64,000 bases of DNA from assembly GCA_034008185.1 (NCBI GenBank), contig CM067084.1, positions 45,583,099 through 45,647,098 of the forward strand, read 5' to 3'. Within the stretch, counting starts at the first letter, position 1; each line of letters starts with the position of its first letter. Below the pieces are notes generated by a model. That model made no database searches. It saw only the letters and a program-made list of their open reading frames with translations, and had not been told where the DNA came from. This document shows positions 25,117 to 36,760 of the stretch, piece by piece. The stretch is from Gorsachius magnificus (Eukaryota; Chordata; Aves; Pelecaniformes; Ardeidae). Position numbers and translations under genes: made by a program.

Positions 25117-28100
25117 ATTGAAAGTAATTATATTGATCTTAGAAACCTTATACCATCTTCATTAATTCATGAGAAATCACAAGTTTCCTGTCTTATCTTT
25201 GTGTTCCTTTCTTTATTGACAATGAAACAGTAAATAACCATTGAGAGTTCTTAACTTCAGAGGGAAAAAAACCCCAAATGGGTCTTTGAATAACAAATTC
25301 CTTCATATAGGCATATAGTTACTGCTTTTTCAGTCTTAGGGGGCAGTTTCATTTAAAGTATCATCATAACAAATACGTGGAATAAATTGTTTTCACCTCT
25401 ATAGTAACTAATAAGCCCCCTTAACACCATGACAGCACTTAAATCTAGAATAGGTTTGAAAATAAAATAAAATTGTGGGTTTTCCACCTTGGGAGATTTG
25501 GATAGGCTTTAGAAGTTCCCAACAGATGAAGGTGTTTTTCTGTTGATTGTTTTGTGCTTATTTTGCTGCTGTGAATAATACTGTGTTCTAATAGATATTT
25601 GTGGTCAAATCCCTTCAGGCAAAAAGACATGAGGAAACTCTCAGCAAGTAGTAAATTCAGTTGTGAATTACCATGTTACTGTACTACGGCATATGTCTTG
25701 ATATCATCTAAAATTGTGTTTTGCTGTGTTTATTGTTGTGGATACACTTTTATGTTGCTACATTTAGTGATGTAAATACACTTAGTGTTCTGTGTATGTA
25801 CCAAAAAGCATTGAGGTGTTTAGAGAGTATCCTATTAATTTCTGCAGATTTGGGATGAAACCTCTCGATCCCCCAGTACCTAGAGTGTCTTTTCTAGCAC
25901 CTCCTTTTGTGATCATTAGCATTTGGTGTCTATTCTGTTCCTTGCAGACAGCAGCACAGAAAATTATTTTTTTTCTTTTAATGTAAACTGAGAAGAACCT
26001 TGTTACATGGATGTTTTTTATTTAAACCTGTGATTTGAGCAGACTTTTAGTTATTTGAATATTATTAGCTAGAAAGTATGAATTCTAGTTTTGTTTTGTG
26101 ACTTTTTGGAGTGTGGTTGATCACACCATTGCCTTTCTTAAAAAAAAAAAAAGAAAAAGAAACAAAAACCAAACCTGAATTAATAGTCTGTAATCAGTGC
26201 TTATTGATTTCGGTTAGCTACACTGGTTATTTCCAGCTGGTGCAGCAGATTTTCTTTTATTGTTATCTGTATATATTCTTGGCCAAAACCTGTTGTTTCA
26301 TCTCAAGAAGTAAATTACTGAAACAGCAAGCTCAATTACTAATTAATATTAGTAATTAACATTATACAAATGGTATGCATTGCTCTTGGCAAACAACTGG
26401 GAAGGCATTGTCCCTGCCCAGAAGAGCTTACAGCTAACAAAATACAAAATGGGTATGATCTGCATACAAAAACCTGGCATATTTATAAATATGTGTCTGC
26501 GCGTGTCTAAAATGTGTGCAACTATACAGGTATACAAAACTTGGCATTCTTTTAATAATCTTGTAAAAATTATAATTTTTGTCTAACTACTTGTACATAT
26601 TAAATAATATTATTTTTCTTACTGTATTTATAGTCATGTTTGTGGCAAGGACAGTTGTTTCCAAGGAATGTTGCATGAAGTAGGTATAGAAGTAGACACA
26701 ACTATCTTGTGTGACAGTTCTCTTTGTGATACCCAAAAAGGGTGTGCATATATATAGCCTCTCCAAATGTGTTTTCATATGCAGTCAACATGTTTTCTTG
26801 ATAAACATTCTTGTCTTTCAGCCGTTTATCCTACCCTCTATATCTTTGCATGTATTTTTGTGTATGCTTGCGTGCACTGTGTTTTGTTTTCCTGTGTATA
26901 TAGTGGCATTCATAGTCATTAAGTGATGAAGTATCATATGCAAAGTTAAATGGTGACTGTCTTGGAGGTTCTATTTGTAAGCTTGAGTTGGCCAGTAATG
27001 GTTCCAAGGCTTCTGTGCAAATGTGTTAAAGCTTAAATTCAGTTATTCCAACTCATGGATAAAGATTTTGAGAGATCCTTGTTTGGACAGTCTCATTAGA
27101 GTTGTAGACTTTGTCTTAGCGTGACTTCGAATCACCTTCGTACCGTGACTGTCTTTCCCTTTTTGTTCCCCTCACTTGCAACTCTGACTCTCTTCCATCC
27201 TCCATTCCATGCTAAATGAGTTGCACACCTTCAGAATGACTTCTTCACACAGTCCTCCCAATTTCTAAATGAATATAGCCATATGTATATAACATGGAAA
27301 CACCCAATTAAGTAGTACAAATTCCAAAACATTATATTTACATCATTTTGTCTGCATATGTTTAGTTTTCTCCTCTCTTTCTTTTCATCTGTTCCTCAGA
27401 GTCTTCTCCCAGTAACAAGAAACACTGACATGCATGTACAACTATGTACACTCTGATCTTGCCCTGAGCTCCTTGCAGACCTTGGAGATACGGGCGATGC
27501 CTGTCTCCTGCACTCCACTGTACCTTGGGCAAAATCTACACATGATCTGGCAGGCTGCTTTTCTCCCAGAAAATCAGTGCATGGGAATAGCTTCTTGAAT
27601 TGCATCTCAAATCACAAAATACTGCGTTTAGTATATCCATCAGCCACAGTGTCTAGTATCTCTAATCTATCAGATGGTTTCTTCAGGGGTGGGCTCAGCT
27701 CCCCTGATCCAATTGGGGTGTCAGAAATAAAGACAGTTACTACAATGGAGACAAAGATGCTCCATGAACCGTACAAACTCACTCAACAGGCAATGAATAT
27801 CAGCTATATGACAGTAACTCGGGACTCTTTTGTCATTTGAGAAATTTCCTTTGGTCTCTCTGTCTACCATGCATCGCTGCTGTAGCTGCTGCTTTGCATA
27901 GGTGGACAACAGTAGTTTTACATTAGTGTTTGCAAAGGCTCTTTATTGGTTTACTTTTTTTCTTAAGCTGGACTAAGTAATTATTGTGATCTCACTACAT
28001 TTTTCCTTTCAGTATTTATGAAAGAATTTTTCACTTCTGAATTTGTGACTTTATACAGTGTGTTAATTAAGGAAAACAGCAGACATAGATCAGTGCTGTA

Positions 28101-31100
28101 GCAAGAAAGCTTTACTAACCAGTGGTTTGATATGCTATATTAAATCTTAGAGCAGCATAATTCATTGCAAAGAGGTTGTACAACTGCTGGACATGGGTGG
28201 CTCAGCTCTCAAAAGAAAGGCAACCAGTCTTGGGAGTGGTGCTCGCAGGAGGCTGCTTTGAACAGCCCAGTCAAGAACTGTCTAGCATTTCACTAGCTGA
28301 ATTTAGTGAATTGAACAAAACAACTTTTAGCACAACCTCCATTTTAAGTGCAGCCTGTTGCAGATAAAGGTGCCTTAAGGTGGGATGGAAAAATTCAGTG
28401 ATCAGTAGCAGATTGAAAGATAAATTGATTTAAGCTTACTTCACTTGAGAAGTGAAATGTTATAGCAGTCAGGCTCAGGACGGCCTCAGATTCAACATTT
28501 CTGCAGGCAAGTCTAAATTCTGCCCTATCCACCCAAGTTTTATTGCTGATACCATTAAGAATCACCTTGCTCTCTTCAGCCCTCCACTCACTTGGTATTA
28601 GTTTGTGTCCATTATGTTCATTTACCCACAATTGCCTTTGCTCTGCTTCAAGGCTACCCTGAGGCATCCTGCTTCCCGCCTGTGTCATGGTACCTTGACG
28701 CAGCTTCAAAGTGTGAAGTCTTGAGGCATCCTGGAACACAACAAAGAGAGCTGTAGCTGGTTGAATAAAACAAACACTGTTCAAATTTCCCAAACTTTGG
28801 TGCCTTGGGCAAACCCCCATTTGCTTTTCTGTCATTCCCCTTCAGGGCCTGCTTTGAAGGAAACAGTGCTGTGCAAGGCATCGACATAGGAGGAGCAATG
28901 GTACTGCATGTATCAACAGATCTGAAGATGTTTTCAGTGATTAGAGGATTGATCTTAGTGTTTCAAGGGCGGAGGATGTGCATAAAGCAGTGGAAGCATT
29001 TGTAATTGGGGTGATAATAGTAATTTGGAGTAACATATTTGTTTTAATACCAACTGAATGATAGAGGCAGTAGGCAAATATTTTGTTTATCTACACCATT
29101 GACCAGAATGCAGACCTTAGTACCTGGAGTATGATTTTGGAAATTTTTTTTGAACCTGAACAATCCAATAATAAAATAAAGTTACTCTAAAATATCCAAA
29201 TAAAGGACATCAAAAACCAAAGCAAAAGAAAATTCCCATGTACTTTGTGAGTTGTAATATGTATGGCTAAAAGTATCTGCACATTGCTATAACCATGGTA
29301 AACTCACTATTGAAATGACAGTGTAGTTAATTAAAAATTACTTAGTGGCATTTGCCAGGTACAGAATTACAGAATTCATTGTAAGCTACAAAATCCAGCT
29401 AAGAAACAGTACATATTTGGATAGTTAACCCATCTTGAGTCTATGTTTAATTACTTGAACTTGGAAGTGCAGACTGAGGAACTGACATACCCCTAAGCCA
29501 CTAAAATGTGTTACGTGGCTGTTCCACTCCTGCCTGCATCTTCATGCTTTGCTTACACTGACTCATGCCGCATCCATGTTAGCCGAATCAGTGAATCAAA
29601 TCAACAAAAAATCAACACCAAAAATAAGGAAGAAAACAGAGAAGGGGAAGAAGAAGGGGGGGATGGGACAGTTTTTATTGCTTCAGATTCCTGAACTAGG
29701 ACCAGTTCAGGAAAGATCCAGTCCTGGTGCAGAGGGAGGGAAGTATATGGGAAAAAATATACTGAGATTGCCTTTTGAATAACAGCTTGTGTGTGTACCA
29801 GCATAGCTTTTTTATTTTAGTATGAATTGTATTCTAGATTTTTTGAACTGTATTGGGTATGCTTACAGCATAGTCAGAAGGCTGGCTGCAGCGGACACAT
29901 ACCTAGGGAAAAGATCAGATTTCAATTCAGTTCATTTTCCAGCACTTTTTTAAAGAGCCCACTTCTTTTACTGGATGGTGACTTGAATTGACAGCACTCT
30001 CCGGGTTTACGTTTACAGTGCTTAACACATGTTAATTCTTCATTTCTGCTGCCCTGAAAAAGAAAATGTTTTGCCCTCATCACTAAGCACTATACACTGA
30101 TATTCCCAGAAAGAAGCTGAATTTTCTTCAGCCAGTTACAAAGTCTGCAGGCAAAAGGATTTTGTTTCGTTCCAAGTAAATGATGCATGGGGTTGTACAT
30201 TGCAAACAGTAACCTTGACTGCTATTTGATATCATAGCAAAAGATTTCTTGAGAGTACAAGAAATCCTATAAATGATCTCATGTATGTTGCTACTACTGG
30301 ATTCCCTGCTAAGCCAGAGTAAATAAAGGATGTAAAAATAACTGCAGAAGAGATCTTAGTATTAAATACGACCATAGCATTTAATCAGAATCACAGTTTA
30401 CTTTCAGCGTTAAGGACCACAGTAGGTAAACTTACCGTCTGTAAATTAAAAGCTAATCTATGGAAAATTGTGGTTAAGAGGCATGAATTCTTTATTTGCA
30501 TTTTCAAATGAAGGAAACTGAGGAGAATAAATTGCACATTTCAGATACTCTAGGAGGAAATACATTTTATTCTCATCCCATTTTCTTACTCTTTTCCTCA
30601 AATAAAGTTTGTTATAGTCAAGGCTTTGTGCTAAATAATATTGCAAAAGTGGTCCCATGTTTTTTCAGAGCTGTTTATCATCTAAAGCTCCTATGGACTT
30701 TTACTGGAGCTATGCATGTTTAGCACTCTGGAAATCAGGTCCGTAATAGCTGCATCCCTCTGTACTGCTGATATTATTTTTAAAACCCTTTGAGAGAGAC
30801 TGTCTAAAAGGAAATCACAAATTCAAACACTTTTCTGAGAAAAATGCCACCAATTATAATTCTTTCTCAGCCTGTAATAAAAGTCACAGCAATATTTTTA
30901 TTTGCTGCATTTTGTATACACACACGTATAAAAAATATATACAAAGATGCATGCCTCAAGCTGTGCACATAATGGATTTTTGGTCTAGCTCCCAAACAAT
31001 GTAAAAGGCCCAAAGAACCCTCAAATGATTTATTCTTACTGAGCCCAATTTTTTCTTTCAAAATTCATGATGAATAGATAAGTTGAAAAAAGGTCTTGTA

Positions 31101-31309
31101 TGAAAAGAAGCCTCTTTTAAATTAAAAAGTAATATATGTGAGGGAAGTGTTAGTTCTCTGTAATTTAGAGAAGATGGATGGTGTTTCTGAGAGTAACTGA
31201 ATGGAAGGTTTTAAAAGTGAGAAAAATGCAATTACAAATCAGTCAGTTTTAATTAAATAAATAATTGGGAAAAAACCTCAACTGTTGTACATTGTTAGAA
31301 AACAGAGCC
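25117..31309. other. Unique AT-rich DNA, no supported gene
   Basis: No repeat family was recognised. It contains a 10-base-arm inverted repeat at 26334-26357, an A-rich tract at about 26140-26152, a small CpG-retaining spot at 27119-27147 and a 146-codon reverse open frame at 28395-28835 without a recognisable domain. Confidence 0.5.
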
Positions 31310-31550
31310 ACGAATAACAGCCAGAATAGCTTTATCAAGAATAATTCATACCAAGCCAATTGATGTTGAATTTGTTACAGAATAATGGGCTTTGTGGATT
31401 GAAACGGTAGTGGTGGATGTCACATATCTTAAATTTATTAAAGCTGTTGATACTGTCTCAGATGAGATTCCTATAAGCAAGCCAGGAGATAGTAGTTTAG
31501 ATAAAACCAAGGTAAGCTAGGTACAAAACTGTTCAGGAAACAAGGTGTTT
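31310..31550 (+). pseudogene. Ancient CR1-type LINE reverse transcriptase fragment
   Basis: A very diverged forward LINE fragment. The frame starting near 31408 reads VDVTYLKFIKAVDTVS, clearly the reverse transcriptase motif A region of CR1-type elements (family form YLDFSKAFDTVSHD), followed by IPISKPGD where the family has ILLSKLGK. Upstream, AATAGCTTTATCAAGAATAA corresponds to the family's QHGFxKNKSC block. The catalytic aspartate of motif A is replaced by lysine and the flanks are frame-broken, so it is non-functional. Family ends are lost, so subfamily and boundaries are approximate. Confidence 0.7.
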
Positions 31551-32770
31551 TCAGAAAGGTTAGATAGTACCTGCCTTCTAGTTAGATAGTATCTGCCTTT
31601 AGAAGGGACATAGGCTACCAGATTGACTTCTTATAATCCCTTCTAGTCCAGTTTTCTGTTTGTGTACAGTCCTGTCATCTGGTGATGACATTTCTAATAC
31701 CAAAAAAAAAAAAAAAAAAAAAAAATCCCAAACCTGTAAAGACATATTTAAATTACCAAAGATGTTCCAGTATTCTCTGGTAGCTCAAGAGAATGGAAAG
31801 TTAAATTTTGTTTTCAATTCTAAGGGTAAATCTAACCACAGTTAATCAAATTGCAACCTCACTTCATCTTCCACCTGTACTGTAATTAGGTTCACTGGCT
31901 GTTATTGCAGTTTAAGTTTTTCTCTGTAAGGCTAACACTGCACAAAGATAGGTCAAACATCACTAAATTCCAGGGGAAACACAAACAAAAAAAGCTAACA
32001 GAAAATATTATTACTTTTCCATTTCAGCAGTGGTAAGGATATCTCAATAGAAAATGCAATAGATAAACTTGGTAGACTGTCTTAAGTCTACACATATAGT
32101 TTCCTACCAAAATATTATTTAAGCTTAAACATAGTGTCTTTTTCCCTCAGATTTTCATACAGTTAATATTTTTGATAGAGTGTGCTTAGCTGGTTAGACA
32201 CCTTTAGTTTCCAGACATGTTTGGCAGTGTGGAAGTTGTAAGATTATTTAGCTACAGTCTTTCATTATCTCTTTATTCTTTCATTTCTTTAGTATTTGAT
32301 AATTAATATTCTTTCTGGATATGTACATTCCCAACCATAGTGTATTTTGATATTACAAAAAGCAACTTTAATTTACCTTTGTAGCTAGACTTTTTTTCTT
32401 CTATGCAGTTTTGTATTGTCATTCATCATTCCGTAAATGAGACTTACCAAATGTAACGGAAATTCACAAATCGTGTAAATTTTCTTAAGAACTTAATCAG
32501 GAATTCTTCATAAGCTGTTATTTTTTGTATTGGAGTAGGGAAAGGAAAGGCATGCATTGCACAGGATTGATTTTTAACTGAGAACAATGTTAATTTAGCT
32601 CTTTCATTATTCACTACTTTTAGTCATTTTATTACATCCTTTGCAGTTGCCTAAATATTTTAGTTTTTAATTGAGGGCATATCTGATAAATACTGAATCG
32701 TTTGCCTGATACACCAATAACCTTAGACTGTAATCCTGACCATAAGAGAAGTGTCTAAAACAGTAAACTA

Positions 32771-32773
<3 letters not shown>
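31551..32773. other. Unique AT-rich DNA
   Basis: No gene or recognised dispersed repeat. It holds a 22-base-period imperfect direct repeat (31559-31599) just past the old LINE fragment and a run of 24 A at 31702-31725. Confidence 0.55.
31702..31725. repeat. Poly(A) tract, 24 A
   Basis: Uninterrupted A run inside AT-rich unique DNA. The 61-codon frame crossing it is an artefact. Confidence 0.9.

Positions 32774-32816
<43 letters not shown>
32774..32816. repeat. Poly(A) tract, 43 A
   Basis: The longest homopolymer in the window, with no interruption. The preceding ~100 bases have no AATAAA at the usual distance and no recognisable open frame, and I see no flanking target-site duplication. A processed-pseudogene tail is therefore not supported, and a simple repeat (or an assembly or length artefact) is the default reading. 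Confidence 0.9.
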
Positions 32817-32818
<2 letters not shown>

Positions 32819-35800
32819 TGGAAAAGCAATTACTTGTTCTCAAACCTGCATAATGTCATGGCTAGCATGTTGCACCTTTTGGCTGCTGCCTCACTCTCTT
32901 CTCTTGTCTGAAAAACATTAAAAAGAAATCTAGATGAGCATTGGTGTTTAATTTTCCCCGTGCTAAGTTTCAGACTTCTTCACAAAGAGGTTCAGCTGCT
33001 GTGAGAGCAAGAAGGGAATATTAGATTTTTGATTGTCTGTTCCAAACATCAGAGCCCAGGATTCCATTTAGTGACCCTTCTGAACCTTCCTCACGCAAAA
33101 AGTGTTCAAGCTCTCCCTCGTGGCTGAAATGCACTTTTCACTATGCTTGGAGTTTATTTTCAGGGTTTTAATGGAGCAAGTGCCAGACATGGGATTGTTT
33201 TCCGAATCTCTTTTATTTCAAATTAATTTGTCCAGTTATAGTTGAATGTCTTCCTCTATGTGAGTAGGTAGAATTTGCTGCATGCCATCATCAGCTGTTT
33301 GATGATTTGCACTTAGGACCCCAAAACCAAAGTCCTATAAGCTATTTCTAAAAGGATAATGTACTTAGGAATTTCATTTAGACTTCATTTAAGGCCACTA
33401 CAGCATAAGCTGTAGGCTTTAATTCTTAATAATCACTGCTTTCCGTATCAATTTCTTTACATTTTTACCTCGTTGGTACCTAAGTTATGTACAAAGATTT
33501 CTTTTAGCTTTTTTTAATTGGTTCCAATTCCCCTCAAAATAGTTAAACATTTTATTGAATCACAGTTTTCTGTTCTAGAGATGAAGATCCTGAAACCAAT
33601 TATCTGATTCTCACACAGAATAAAATATTTAGGACACAATTTTATGTAGTATTACTTGTTTTTCCAATGTTTTCAAAATAACTAAACTGATTATTTAACT
33701 TTTACAATTTTTTAATTGATTTCTTTAATGACTGTTACTATTTGACACCTCTAAATCAAAAATGAGAATTAATCCTGAAAACTTTTATTCATGGAAAATA
33801 TTCCTGTGTTGCTAACTGTGTCATTAGTTAAGAAAAACTGTTGAGGATTTTTCAGTGTTGGCTTTTCAGACTAAAAGGTAATGACTACATTGGTGAGCAA
33901 CATATCAGAGGCTCCTTAATGTCCTGTGGCATTGTGAAATTCTATCATACAAGCAGTTCAAATTAAAACATCTCTAAATCTGTATTTTCTCATTTTAAAA
34001 TAAATATGCATAATCAACCCAACTTTATAAGTGCTATTATAAGTGCTATATTATATTATCTGTTATTGCTACATTGCTATATTCACTTGAAGGAAGCACC
34101 ACTTCCCTACTGCCTGCTGAATCTCAGAGCAAAAAATGTATGTCCTGAAGTCTGTTGTCATCTATCAAAGTATTTAGGTAGGAGTTTGTCTCCTCTTAGG
34201 TTGATGCTCTTAACCAACACCTTTCACATGCCTTGTAATATATTTAACTTGTCTCATTAAAGAGTAGTGCTGGTCACTTTGAGAGGAGGAGTGGTCCATG
34301 AAGCTGTCCATACAACCCATGCAGGGGTCTAGAATAATAAAACAACCTTGCATCTTTCTCAGTGGAAACCCTTTGTGGTTGAAAATGGTGTTTAATTCTT
34401 GTCAGTAGGCTTTTACTAATGTTTTAGTATGTAATAATCTTAAACTCCTGTATTTTAAGATATTTTGAACTTTGTACTTTGAGTGATATTTTAATTTTGT
34501 TGTCACCATTGCTGTGCAGCAGGTTTTTTCACCTTCCAATAGCGTGTCCACCGAGTTAGATACTAAGACACTGCTTTGTAGGCTGGGCTAAACATGCATA
34601 AATTGTACAAGTCAAACTGCTTAAGTGCAGAATTCTAAAATGAACTGTTATTGTAAGTGTTCATTTACCTTAATTAAAAATTTACAAAGCCTTTGTGAGC
34701 TATTTAGGCTGTCAGTAATAGGTATACAGGGTGTGTGTGTGAGATGAGGAAGTTTGCTGTACACAAGGCTAATAAACAGTATGAAGTGTATATTCAGATC
34801 GGTTAATCTATTCACGTATATGTAATAAGAGTTTGCTGTTCACGGGAAGAGGGCTTCAGGCATCAATGCAGGATCTAAGAAACTGTTGTAAAACTGTCGT
34901 GCAGAAATGGAAAATGAGATTTCATATGAAGTGAAACTGTGTTCTGCTGAACCACAAATTCCAATAGGTTAACTGCCTGGCTGTCTTTTTTCCCTGTGAA
35001 GTGCACTGTAAGGCAAGACAACATTTTTGGAGCATTCAATCTTCAAAGGTTAAAAAAATTATTTTTGCACTCTGTTCATAACATAAGACAGCTCTGTTTA
35101 ATGCAGAGCTTCAGCCCCAAAGAATGTCATGCATAAAATAATATTGAAAAAATATCATCTTTCCTCTGATAAAATATTCTGAATGCATTGTTGCATTTTA
35201 GTTAAATAATTCTGTCTGTTCTATTATGAAAACTATGATATGAGTGAAAAACATTCTGCAAAAATGAATATATATAGTGCCAAGTCTAACATGAATAACA
35301 TTGCATTCTTACTAAGAGATTTTACCAACATAATAAATATGCTAGCTTGCATTTCTAATGATTTCCAGTGTCTGCTGATTTTGTTATTATGACTGAATAG
35401 CAAGGGCTTGGTTTGCTCATAGTTTCTGTAGCATTAAACCTCTGAAACCCAATTAATCACTTGTTCACCTACTGAACACTGAAGTCTCTGAAAGGTAACA
35501 GTAAATATGGATGTTGAGTGAACCTGATCTTACTGGGACGGATTTCAGAAGGCAATATTATTATAAAGATTTTTTTTTTATGTGACATAGCTGCTTTTGC
35601 TTTCTGCTGTGGTATTTTCAAAAAATTTGAATTTAATAGGTCTTAGAGCTGCTGCATAAGAAAGGAAGGAGAAGGATGTGATAGCCAGCTGTGCAGGCAC
35701 AGCATTGATTTGCCGTTTAGAGAAGTTCTTTTGACCTTACTGTGGATTGTCATGGGCAGAAACTAAGCTCATACATACAACTTCATAATATCAAGCTTAT

Positions 35801-36650
35801 GCATTGAGAGCCATATTGAAGCCTTTTGGTTTCTGGGGCAGGGCTTCAAGCTCTCTCCTTTCCTAGCATGTGCAAGGGAAGAGGTAAATAAGGTGCACTT
35901 TTCTCTGTTCCTACTAACCAGAGTTGTCTGTTTAGGGGTTGACCTTACAGTGCACTGGATTTTGTTCCCAGAATAAATGAGATTAGTGATAGAAAAGCAA
36001 AGGCAATTTTCTTTGCTCTCCTCTGTTTAGGCTTTAAGGTCTCTGAACCAAAATCTTTATTGTTCTGCTCTTGCTTATGGAATTTACTTCATATTGTGAA
36101 GTCTGTGTGTGCTAGCCTTATATAAATCCAGTGTTTGAGGAAGTAGGTAGAAATATCTGAAAGGACATAACAAAGAAAAGCCTCAGTATAACCATTAATA
36201 TAGTAGGAGTGCTGGGTAGCTAGTTTTTCTGGCTTCAAAGCTAATGCCTATTTTTTTTTTTTTATTTACCATTACTTGACATTAAGGTAGAAAAGAAATA
36301 AAGTTCTCTCTGTTCTTCTCCCTTCGCCCAGTTAATAGAGAAAATTAGTAGAGAAATAGCATATAAAGTGAGGGCACTGCACATGCCTTTTCTATTTGAG
36401 GACTATTACTTATACTAAGGAATTAGAAGTGTACCCTTACAGACAGAAAACCCAATCACAGTGGGTACTACACAATATTGAGTTAAAATTAGTAACTTAT
36501 AGCTGTACCCTAGGGGGGGAAAAAAAAAAAAAGATTCTGTACCTGAGGGCTATATGCACTTTCCACAGTGCACTTCAGTGTGAGTTTTGCCAGTTGTTTG
36601 GTTTTTTTTTTCAATATTGTATTGTTGGGTAGTTCAAGACCAAGTAAGAT
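32817..36650. other. Unique AT-rich DNA, no supported gene
   Basis: No repeat family or domain-bearing frame was recognised. It holds an 84-codon forward frame at 34006-34260 without motifs, a short GT run at 34731-34740 and a few T runs. Confidence 0.55.
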
Positions 36651-36760
36651 TCCCCCTTAGATTTCTCTCCCTAAGGCTAAACAAACCCAGTTCTCTCAGC
36701 CTCTCCTTGTACATTGTACTTCAGCCAACCTAATCATTTTGGTGACTCTCTGCTGGACTT
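36651..36760 (-). mobile_element. CR1 LINE internal scrap, about 110 bases
   Basis: A reverse-oriented CR1 3' untranslated fragment lacking both ends. It is recognised by TCCCTAAGGCTAAACAAACC, CAGTTCTCTCAGCCTCTCC, TAATCATTTTGGTGACTCT and CTGCTGGACTT. The same block occurs in the 12.2, 20.0 and 45.5 kb copies. Missing termini suggest an old insertion trimmed by deletions. Confidence 0.82.

Noticed and set aside
32300..32816. Processed pseudogene ending in the A43 tract
   Set aside because: No open frame, no AATAAA 10-30 bases upstream of the A run and no flanking duplication.
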